Positions 46,536-54,769 of a DNA stretch of 64,000 nucleotides are shown in pieces (position 1 is the first letter of the stretch; each line of letters starts with the position of its first letter). The notes beneath the pieces were generated by a model. The model did not search any database, was not told the DNA's origin, and worked only from the letters and a program-made list of their open reading frames with translations. This DNA comes from Triplophysa rosa. Its lineage: Eukaryota > Chordata > Actinopteri > Cypriniformes > Nemacheilidae. The stretch is from positions 4,347,273-4,411,272 of the forward strand of contig NC_079901.1 of the NCBI RefSeq assembly GCF_024868665.1, read 5' to 3'. A program made the translations under genes and the position numbers.

Positions 46536-47499
46536 GTGGCCTACCCCCTGCGGCAGTTAAGACCACTACTCAGGCTAGGGCCCTGACCACTAGGCGACTA
46601 TACGCCTATAAGTGGTGCCTCTTCTCATCCTGGTGCTCTTCTCGAAGAGAAGACCCGCAGAGTTGCTTGATCGGGTAGGTGCTGTCCTTCCAGAGACTCG
46701 AGAGTAATCTCTCCCCTTCCACACTGAACGTGTATGGAGCCGCTATTGCCACTCATCACGACTCAGTTGCTGGTAATCTCTAGGACAGCACAACCTAATC
46801 ATTTGGTTCCTAAGTGACGTGGGAAGGCTCCCGCCTCACCCGCGCTCCGTACCCTCTTGCGATCTTGATGCGGTCCTGGAACCCCTCGGAGATGCCGCGC
46901 TTTCTCACCTCACGATGAAGACGGCTCTCCGGATAGCGCTCAAGAGGGTAGCGGACCTAAAAGCATTCTCCGTGTCCACAGATTGCCTAGAACTCGGGCC
47001 CGGTGATTCTCACGCTATCCTGAGACCCCGGTCCGGCTACGTGCCCAAAGTTCCCACCACTCCCCCCCAGACACCAGGTGGTGAACTTACAGGCGCTCCC
47101 CACCGGGGAGGAAGACCCAACCTCATCCGTGTTGTGTCCAGTACGCGCATTGCGCCTCTGCTTGGACCGCACGCAGAGCCACAGAAGCTCTGAGCAGCTC
47201 TTTGTCAGTTTTGGAGATCAGCAGGGAGGGCTGTCTCAAACAGAGATTGGCGCACTGGATCATGGACGCCGTCACTATGGCGTACCTGTCCTAAGATCGC
47301 CTACGCCCACTGGGTGAGAGCTCTCTCCACACGGAGTACAGCCTCCTCGTGGGCACTGGCTCGAGGCGCCTCTCTGGCAGACATCTGCAGATCTGCAGGT
47401 TGGGCTGCACCCATCACCTTCGCGAGGTCCTACAGCCTCCACGTAAAACCGGTATCGGCTCGAGTTTTGCAGGCATCAGGCAAGACTGGCGGCTGGTAG
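46469..47499 (+). pseudogene. DIRS C tyrosine recombinase, broken, catalytic His lost
   Basis: It starts MASRARPLEPPCLATG. The N-terminal domain shows TTRRLYAYKWCLFSSWCSS and STLNVYGAAIATHHD, with stops near 46676 and 46783. The catalytic domain has the first Arg in LKRVADLKAF, but the HxxR box is LSTRS (His to Leu), as in copy B. The nucleophile Tyr remains in FARSYSL. Frame changes occur near 47060 and 47290. Confidence 0.82.
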
Positions 47500-48197
47500 G
47501 GTGTACGCCTATGACAGTACCTTCCCCCTTTTTCCTAAGGGGGTCAGCGTACTAACTCCATCCATCACTAGCAAGCACCTCCTGCGGGCGGGCTGGGCAG
47601 AGCAGCCCTGCCCCTTAGGCCGGGTATCTCCGGAGTTATTCGCAACATAGCTCTAACCGGACCTAGTGCTACCAGACGTTGCAATCCCCCAGTAGGGCGG
47701 TTCCGTCTGATGTATCCTCATGCTGGTTCCCACCTTGGTAACCCATGACCTCGCTAAGTGGACCTCCATCTCGCGGTTAACTCCTTCAGTCGGCACTTTC
47801 TTCCCATGAGCTCTCCCCTATCGGTGAGACCATGTTGGTATCTCCACTAGACTCCTCCCTGCAGTAGGAAGTGGTCTCTGTAGCGCATCCCCCACTTGAG
47901 GAAGTAGCGCTTACCCAGTGGCCTTACGGTACCGGGCGGCTTCTCGCTGTTAGAGAAACAAGGCCAGAGAAACCTTCCCACCTTTCAAGAAAGCTCTGGG
48001 ACCCCCTACCTACCCAATGGTAGGTTACAATTTCGCGGTAGCACTCACGGCTGACACGCCCAGGCCTGTCACCGTCGCTTCGCTAGAGATTGTAACAGGG
48101 CACAGTGTTATGGCGTTTTCCATAGGAACCCCATCTGTCGGTTCGACACAACGTCGAGTGACCGACAGAAAGGGAACGTCTCGGTTACGGATGTAAC

Positions 48198-48247
48198 GTC
48201 TCGGTTACGTTTGTAACCTCGGTTCCCTGATGGAGGGAACGAGACGT
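48198..48247. repeat. DIRS D left terminus: palindromic cluster (candidate recombinase site)
   Basis: Within 50 bp lie outer arms GTCTC/GAGAC enclosing two perfect hairpins, GGTTAC-GTAACC and GTTCCCT-AGGGAAC. The same three-stem layout is kept in A, B and F despite substitutions. It adjoins the AAC junction. Confidence 0.6.
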
Positions 48248-48404
48248 TGTGTCGAACCGACAGATGGGGTTCGTCCCTGAGAACCAATCGTTTCCGACTG
48301 CTTAGAAAAGGCCAATGAAAATTGGCAAATGAAATTTGCATGCCGGACTCCGCCCCGGACATCCGGGTATAAAAGGGAGAAGGCATGCATCATTCATTCA
48401 CCTT
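48244..48404 (+). repeat. Left inverted terminal repeat of DIRS D
   Basis: Inverse of 53307-53467. Contains GGCCAATGAAAATTGG and GTATAAAAGGG (about 48368-48378). It would drive transcription antisense to the DIRS genes and to spon1. Confidence 0.85.
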
Positions 48405-48467
48405 AGTTCTGAGGAGCCTGAGACCTCTCACGACTGCTGCAGAGGACAACACGTGTTGTGGCAAGAG

Positions 48468-48575
48468 GACACAACGTCTCGTTCCCTCCATCAGGGAACC
48501 GAGTTTACAAACGTAACCGAGACGTTCCCTTTCTGTCGGTCTCTCGACGTTGTGTCGAACCGACAGATGGGGTTC
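48468..48575. repeat. Internal complementary region of DIRS D
   Basis: Reverse complement of the left terminus (48468-48523) + GTT + copy of the right terminus (CCCTTTCTGTCGG to GGGGTTC). One difference from the left terminus, GAGTTTAC for GAGGTTAC, is visible. Confidence 0.82.
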
Positions 48576-49262
48576 CAATGGAAAACGCCATAACACGGTG
48601 CCCTGTCACAATCTCAACGAAGCGACGGTGACAGGCCTGGGCGCGTCAGCCGACGCTACCGCGAATTGTAACCTACCAGTGGGTAGGTAGGGGGTCCTAG
48701 AGCTTTCAAAAAGGTGGGAAGGCCCCTACCTTCGGCCTCACAGGCGGCGGCCTTGTTTCTCTAACAGCGAGAAGCCGCCCGGAACCGTAAGGCACTGGGT
48801 AAGCGCTACTTCCTCAAGTGGGGGATGCGCTACAGAGACCACTTCCTACCACAGGGAGGAGACTAGTGGAGATACCAACATGGTCTCACCGATAGGGAAG
48901 AACTCATGGGAAGAAAGTGCGGCTGAAGAAACACCGCGAGGTGGAGGTCCACCCGGGGAGGTCATGGGTTACCAAGGTCGGAACCAGCATGAGGATACAT
49001 CAGAAGGAACCGCCCTGCTGGGGAGTTGCAACGTCTGGTAGCACTAGGTCCGGTTAGAGCTATGCAGCGAATAACTCAGGTGAACCCGGCCTAAGGGGCA
49101 GGGCTGCTCTGCCCAGCCCGCCCCAGGGGGTGCTTGCTTAGTGATGGATGGAGTGCCTGTTCTTCGCCCAGTGGGGAAAGAATGGAGGCTGAATCGGTAT
49201 ACTGACCCACTCGAGAAAGGGGGAAAAAAACGAACAGGCGTACACCCTACCAGTTGCCGGTC

Positions 49263-50327
49263 CTACATGTGACCATGCAGGACGCGGGCTGACACCGGCT
49301 CTACACGGAGGTTGTAAAACCTCGCGAAGGTGTTGGGTGTAGCCCAACCCACAGCTCTGCAAATGTCTGCGAGAGAGGCCCCCCGTGCCAAGGCCCAAGA
49401 GGAGGCAACACCCCGGGTGGAGTGGGCCCTCACTCCTAGGGGGCACGGGATATTTAAGGATTGGTAAGCTGCCTTGACAACGTCCACAATCCAGTGGGCC
49501 AACCTCTGCTTGGAGACAGCTCTCCCCTGTTGCTGACCTCCGAAACAGACAAAGAGCTGATCCGAGCTCCTGAAACTCTGTGTGCGGTCTAAGTAGAGGC
49601 GCAGCGCGCGTACTGGACACAACACGGACGGGGTTGGGTCTTCCTCCCCAGTGGGGAGCGCCTGTAAGTTCACCACCTGGTCCCGAAAGGGAGCGGTGGG
49701 AACCTTGGGCACGTAGCCGGGCCGAGGTCTCAGGATAACGTGAGAATCCCTGGGTCCGAATTCTAGGCAGTCAGGGGACACGGAGAAAGCCTGTAGATCC
49801 CCTACCCTCTTGATGGAGGCGAGCGCCAAAAGGAGAACCGTCTTCATCGTAAGATGAGGAAGAGAGGCATCCCCTAGGGGCTCGAAAGGGGGCCTGGTGA
49901 GACCTGACAGGGCTACATCCAGGTCCCAAGAGGGTATGGAGTGCGGACGAGGCGGGTTACGCCTCCTCGCACCCCTTAGGAATCTAATGACCAGGTCGTG
50001 CTGCCCTAGAGACTTTCCAGCAACTGAGTTGTGATGAGCAGCAATGGCGGCTACATACACTTTCAGTGTGGAGGGGGAGAGGTTAGTCTCGAGTCTCTCT
50101 TGTAGGAAGGACAGCACGGACCCGATCGCACAACTCCGTGGGTCTTCTCCTCGAGAAGCACACCAGGTCGAGAAGAGGCGCCACTTGTAGGCGTACAGTC
50201 GCCTAGTGGCAGGTGCCCTAGCCTGAGAAATGGTAGCTACCACCGCCGGGGGCAGACCACTCAGGATCTCCTCGTCCCGTCCAGGGGCCAGACATGGAGG
50301 TTCCAGAGGTCTGGCCTGGGATGCCAT
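49263..50327 (-). CDS. DIRS D tyrosine recombinase, intact reading frame
   Basis: 354 codons from Met at 50327 (MASQARPLEPPCLA), the homologue of the start in copy C. The open frame extends further upstream but there overlaps RT/RH out of frame. The N-terminal core-binding domain has ATRRLYAYKWRLFSTWC, LERLETNLSP-like and LKVYVAAIAAHH segments. The catalytic domain has Arg in ASIKRVGDLQAF, the HxxR box HSTRGVASS, Trp in AVGWATPN and nucleophile Tyr in FARFYNL: a complete R-H-R-W-Y set. It should perform site-specific insertion of the circular DIRS cDNA in the nucleus. It overlaps the end of RT/RH by 67 nt. The only DIRS recombinase here without a visible lesion. Confidence 0.88.
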   Translation of the reverse strand: MASQARPLEPPCLAPGRDEEILSGLPPAVVATISQARAPATRRLYAYKWRLFSTWCASRGEDPRSCAIGSVLSFLQERLETNLSPSTLKVYVAAIAAHHNSVAGKSLGQHDLVIRFLRGARRRNPPRPHSIPSWDLDVALSGLTRPPFEPLGDASLPHLTMKTVLLLALASIKRVGDLQAFSVSPDCLEFGPRDSHVILRPRPGYVPKVPTAPFRDQVVNLQALPTGEEDPTPSVLCPVRALRLYLDRTQSFRSSDQLFVCFGGQQQGRAVSKQRLAHWIVDVVKAAYQSLNIPCPLGVRAHSTRGVASSWALARGASLADICRAVGWATPNTFARFYNLRVEPVSARVLHGHM

Positions 50328-52304
50328 AACGTGCCCTTCCCCTGGGAAAGCAGGTCCTTCGTCAGGGGAATCGGCCAGGGGGGAGCTGTCGTCAAGAGCA
50401 TTAGCTCCGAGAACCAAGTCCGGTTGGGCCAGTGTGGCGCAACTAGTAGCACTTGATGCTCCTCTTCCCTGACCTTGCACAGGGTCTGTGCAATGAGGCT
50501 CACTGGGGGGAAGGCGTACTTCCGCTTGTCCCGCGGCCAGCTGTGCGCTAGGGCATCCGTGCCGAGGGGTCCCTCGGTCAGAGAGTACCAAAGCGGGCAA
50601 TGGGTGGTTTCGAGGGAGGCAAACAGGTCCACCTGGGCCTGCCCGAACTGCACCCAAATGAGCTGGACTGCGCGGGGGTGGAGTCGCCACTCTCCGCGAG
50701 GCGTAGACTGACGAGAGAGCGCGTCGGCTGTCTGGTTCAGGTCGCCTGGGATATACGTGGCACGCAGGGAGCGGGTCACCTGCTGACTCCACCGGAGGAG
50801 GCGTCGGGCAAGTCGTGTTAACTGCAGAGAGCGAACGCCACCCTGACGATTGATATACGCTACTGCAGTAGTGCTGTCCGACCGGACCAGCACGTGCTTG
50901 CCCTGCATGAGAGGCAGCAGCCTCTTCAATGCAAGTAGCACAGCCCACAACTCTAGGCAATTGATATGCCAGCGCAGGCGGGGGCCCGTCCAAAGCCCCG
51001 ACACTGCGTGCCCGTTGCACACTGCATCCCAACCCTGCAGGGAGGCGTCTGTTGTCACCACGACATGCCTCATAACCTGCCCTAGGGGTACCCCTGCCCG
51101 AAGGAAGGCCATGGAAGACCACGGGGTTAGGGTGTGTCGGCAGTGAGGCGTAATCACCATCTGCCTGCTGCCGGTGTGCCACGCTCCCCAAGGAACTCGA
51201 CTCAGGAGCCAGTGTTGAAGCGGCCTCATGTGCATCAACCCGAGGGGTATCACCGCCGCCGAGGATGCCATGTGTCCCAGGAGCCTCTGAAATAGTTTCA
51301 GGGGAACCGCCAACTGCGTGAAATGATCCAGGCAGGTCAACACCGACTGGGCGTGTACTGCGGACAGTCGCGCTGTCATGGTGACAGAGTTGAGTTCTAT
51401 ACCAAGATAGAGGATGCTCCGCACAGGGGAGAGCATGCTCTTCTCTCGGTTGACCTGTAGTCCCAATCGATCTAGGTGCCGGAGCACCAGGTCCCTGTGT
51501 GCACACAACAGATCTCGCGAGTGAGCCAAGATAAGCCAGTCGTCGAGATAGTTGAGTACCCGCACACCTCTCCCCCTGAGGGGAGAGAGGGCGGCCTCCA
51601 CGATCTTCTTAAGACTCGTGGAGAGAGAGACAGACCGACGGGGAGGACTCTGTACTGATATGCCCGACCCTCGAAAGCGAACCGTAGTAACGGGCGATGA
51701 CGAGGGAGAATAGAGACATGAAAGTAAGCGTCCTTCAGGTCAATTGCCATGAACCAATCTTGACATCTGACGGATGCCAGGACGCGCTTCTGCGTGAGCA
51801 TCCTGAATGGCAGCTTGTGCAGGTGTCTGTTCAGGATACGCAGATCTAGGATGGGGCGCACCCCCCCCAGCCTTTTTTGGGGACGATGAAGTAAGGGCTG
51901 TAAAACCCCTTGGACATCTCGGCTAAGGGGACGGGCTCGATCGCACCCTTCGCCAGAAGGGTGGCGACCTCGCTCTGTAGTACGGGAGCATCCCGGCCTC
52001 TGACCGAGGTGACGAGGATGCCCCGAAACTTGCGAGACGGATCGTCCTTCTTAGCCACCGTGAGGGTGTGGGAAGCTCGAGCCAAGCTCCCAGGGACCGT
52101 GACAGGGGGACTAAGGGAACGATCTGCTTCATCGACCCCCCGGGGGGTGGTTCGATGGCTGTCGGTGCGGGTCTCTCGCCGGGGGCGGGCCCCCGGGAAG
52201 AAGACTGGCTCTGCTGGCTTGCCTGCCTGGCGATGCAGACCCCAGCACCGTCGATTTGAGAGTGCTGAGGACTGCAAAATACATTCGATGTTGAGCCTCG
52301 CCAA
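50261..52304 (-). pseudogene. DIRS D reverse transcriptase / RNase H, two apparent frameshifts
   Basis: Segment 52304-51846 ends with the RT entry motif FYSPYFIVPKKGWGG. A C/T homopolymer run near 51855-51880 shifts the frame to 51861-51472, which has LDLRILNRHLHKLPF and DWFMAIDLKDAYFHVSIL. One missing base near 51609 shifts into the 446-codon frame 51601-50261. This has LNYLDDWLILAHS (YLDD), then RNase H TTDASLQGWD, CLELWAVLLALK, VRSDSTTAVAYINRQGG and GDLNQTADALSRQ (D-E-D-D). A DIRS-typical distal region follows (VDLFASLETTHCPLWYS, REEEHQVLLVAPHWP). Nearly intact. Confidence 0.85.
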
Positions 52305-52318
52305 GACGCAACGTCGAG
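52284..52318. repeat. Conserved hairpin in gag-RT spacer (copy D)
   Basis: TTCGATGTTG pairs with CAACGTCGAG, using two G-T wobbles, around a 15-nt loop. Counterpart of 10921-10955, 21661-21690, 21795-21829 and 60905-60939. Confidence 0.6.
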
Positions 52319-52381
52319 TGGCCGAACACCATCTGACAGAGGGTGAGAGCGGCTGTGAAGAACACCCAGGGAGATAGGAAA

Positions 52382-53170
52382 CTATTTTCGTGAAAAAGTG
52401 GGCGCTAGGCCCCCGTGGGGACCTAGCTGATGTAGGAACGGGGCAGGAACCGTCCCGGATCTACCGTCCAACGATGTCATGGCTGGATACGGGCCCGATG
52501 GTGTTAACCTCCCTGGGGTCTTCCTGTCAGGAACGCTTCTTCCTCGAAGGTTGTTGACAGGGTGGTGGTCTCCCCTTCGACGCCCTCTTCCGGGATGCCG
52601 CCTGGGTAGGGAGCGCTGGAACCGGAGCTGGCTTCGAAGGGGGCCGGGGCTGCTGGGAAGCAGAGGCCGCAAGGGAACTCGAAGGCATAAGGGCGGCCGA
52701 GTCTCAGCGGGGAAGAATAAGGCTAATCACCTCCGTCTGCTTCTTCACCGTCGAGAACTGCTGAGCGAAGTCCTCAACAGTGTCAACAAACAGCCCAACC
52801 TGCGCAATGGGCGCGTCGAGAAAGCGGACTTTCTCAGCGTAACTCATATGCGCAAGGTTGAGCCAGTGATGCCTCTCCTGGACCACCATGGTGGACATCG
52901 CCCGACCCAGGGCCCGCGCGGTCACCTTGGTCGCCCTTAGAGCGAGGTCGGTGGCGGTGCGGAGTTCCTGCATTAACCCAGGGTCGGTCTTACCCTCGTG
53001 GATCTCTTTCAACGCCTTGGCATGATGGACCTGCAGGATGGCCATGGCGTGGAGAGAGGAGGCAGCTTGGCCCGTGGCAGTGTAGGCCTTCGACACCAGC
53101 GATGCCGAAGTCCTACATGCTTTGGACGGGAGTTTGGCGGTGAGGCACCATCTGCAGCTCGAACACCTCT
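52382..53170 (-). pseudogene. DIRS D gag-like ORF1, 5' half deleted
   Basis: The first half with the Cys array (present in A, B, C) is missing. The frame runs from 5' UTR-like sequence directly into KAYTATGQAASSLHAM, then QVHHAKALKEIHEGK, TDLALRATKVTARALG and QERHHWLNLAHMSYAEK, and stops at LILPR (52704). In A the same place continues RRDSAALQP. A further segment, 52672-52382, encodes the Pro/Arg-rich tail. Copy D probably needs Gag in trans. Confidence 0.75.
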
Positions 53171-53306
53171 GGAACCGCTGAGACGCCCAGGGGAAGTCGC
53201 TGCAGGAAGGGACAGTCCGCTGCACCACGTCGTAGAACCGGCAATGTAGAGAGTCTTTGCTAAGCAGCAAGAGAAGATCTTCATAACCGAAGGCTCCGAA
53301 GAACAA

Positions 53307-53467
53307 AAGGTGAATGAATGATGCACGCCATCTCCCTTTTATACCCGGATGTCCGGGGCGGAGTCCGGCATGCAAATTTCATTTGCCAATTTTCATTGGC
53401 CTTTTCTAAGCAGTCGGAAACGATTGGTTCTCAGGGATGAACCCCATCTGTCGGTTCGACACAACGT
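53307..53467 (-). promoter_or_regulatory. Right inverted terminal repeat of DIRS D with TATA/CCAAT promoter
   Basis: On the minus strand GGCCAATGAAAATTGG precedes TATAAAAGGG (plus 53334-53343), upstream of the gag region. This is the presumed sense promoter. All of 53307-53467 is inverse to 48244-48404. Confidence 0.65.
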
Positions 53468-53490
53468 CGAGAGACCGACAGAAAGGGAAC

Positions 53491-53798
53491 CTCAGTTTCC
53501 TGATGGAGGGAACGAGACGTTGTGTCCTCCTTGCCACAACACGTGCTGTCCACTGCAGCAGTCGTGAGAGGTCTCAGGCTCCTCAGAACTAAGGTGAATG
53601 AATGAGGCACGCCGTCTCCCTTTTATACCGGGATATCCGGGGGCGGAGTCCGGCATGCAAATTTCATTCGCCAATTTTCATTGGCCTTTTCTAAGAAATC
53701 GGAAGCGATTGGTTCTCAGGGACGAACCTCATCTGTCGGTTCGACACAACGTCTCGTTCCCTCCATCAGGGAACTGAGGTTGCATCCGTAACCGAGAC
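53491..53798 (+). repeat. 3' end of DIRS C: rest of ICR and right inverted terminal repeat
   Basis: 53491-53527 completes the ICR cut by D. The rest carries CTAAGGTGAATGAATG, an intact CCCTTTTATA box (minus-strand TATAAAAGGG), the inverted CCAAT pair and ACGTCTCGTTCCC, ending CGTAACCGAGAC. This is the mirror image of the left ends of A, B, D and F. The following bases are ATT rather than the expected GTT. Confidence 0.85.
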
Positions 53799-54715
53799 AT
53801 TTGATTTGTAGCCATAGGCCAGTGAAGCAAACATAATACCAGATAATGATCCGAGATGTCTTCACTCTGCTGCAGGATTTTAATGTCATCCACATTTATA
53901 CCGTAAGACAGTATTAAATCTAAAGTATGATTACGAAGGTGAGTGGGTCCTGACACATGTTGACTAACACCCATGGAGTTAAGAGTGTTTTTGAAAGCCA
54001 TTCCTAAAGCATCTGTATAGTTATCTACATGGATGTTAAAGTCACCAACGACAAGGACTCTATCTGCGGCCAGTACTCGTTCTGATAAGAACACAGCAAA
54101 TTCTTTAATAAAATCCGTGTGGTGCCCTGGAGGCCTATATACAATAGCTAGAATACATTTTAAAAATGTTTTATCCTTAGTATTAGGTGTTGAAACATGA
54201 ACTGCCATGACTTCAAAAGAATTGTATGTAGAGTTCGACTTCTGGGAAATGCTAAAAGAGTTATTGTAAAGTGCTGCGACACCTCCCACTCTCCCTTTTA
54301 GACGAGGCTCATGTTTATAATAATAGTCTTGGGGGACAGATTCATTTAAAGTAATATAATCATCTGGTTTTAGCCATGTTTCTGTCAAACAGAGCATGTC
54401 TATTTTATGATCTGTTATCATATCGTTAACAAAAAGTGCTTTATTAGAGAGAGATCTAAAATTTAGCAATGCGAGTCATAACAGTTGATTATCTGTATTT
54501 TGTTCATGTTTAATTTGTTTGAAGTTTATTAAATTACTTTCAAGAGGTTTACGCATTATTTTATGTTTGCTAATCCGGGGGACAGACACAGTCTCTATTT
54601 TGTGATTTTTGGGAGAAGGGATTATTACATGTTGTACATTTTGTGTATTCTGCGACGTGAGACGGCAAGCAGACAGTTGGTTAAGCCATACTGTCTGCTC
54701 CCTGACCTGGGCCAC
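53799..54715 (-). pseudogene. LINE endonuclease fragment (L2-like ORF2 N-terminus)
   Basis: An apurinic-like endonuclease (EEP) domain. After a stop at about 54476 the frame 54469 down has LNFRSLSNKALF, LCLTETWL (catalytic Glu), VYRPPG, VVGDFNIH (Asp/Asn) and SEDISDHYLV (the SDH box), so the domain is essentially complete. It then stops at DIRS C (53798). The RT part is not present beyond C's left end, so the rest was lost. Segment 54715-54476 upstream is a polar linker in the same frame. Confidence 0.85.
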
Positions 54716-54769
54716 AGTGAGTTAAGCTTTAGCATTAGAATTAACCTAACAATTACTTTACTACTGTAC

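Larger units (their letters stand above)
48198..53490 (-). mobile_element. DIRS retrotransposon D, best-preserved copy, nested in C
   Basis: 5293 bp. The left end GTCTCGGTTACG follows AAC at 48195-48197; the right end GAAAGGG is followed by AAC at 53488-53490. Inverted terminal repeats 48244-48404 and 53307-53467 are about 160 bp with few differences. The recombinase frame is open and catalytically complete and the RT/RH frame has few breaks. Gag has lost its zinc-knuckle half. This is the youngest-looking DIRS copy in the window and postdates C. Confidence 0.93.
43409..53798 (+). mobile_element. DIRS retrotransposon C, interrupted by DIRS D
   Basis: The only plus-strand DIRS here, antisense to spon1. 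The left end CCCTTTCTGTCGG follows GTT (43406-43408), mirroring the right ends of B and D. Order: terminal repeat, gag (43764-about 44900), RT/RH (about 44970-46535), recombinase (46469-47499), 3' region, ICR, right terminal repeat. DIRS D entered the ICR at 48197/53491, since C resumes with CTCAGTTTCCTGATGG at 53491 and ends GAGAC at 53798. A deletion joins gag to RT near 44950-44990. The sense TATA-like box is altered to TAAAAAAG at about 43554. Non-autonomous. Confidence 0.9.

Noticed and set aside
50475..51506. Upstream 390 codons of the 747-codon frame in DIRS D
   Set aside because: Only the part from 50327 down is recombinase; the upstream part is an alternate frame of RT/RH with no motif.
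43406..53798. Reading C and D as a head-to-head pair sharing one terminus
   Set aside because: The sequence at 53491 continues C's ICR precisely where it stopped at 48197, so nesting explains the layout better.
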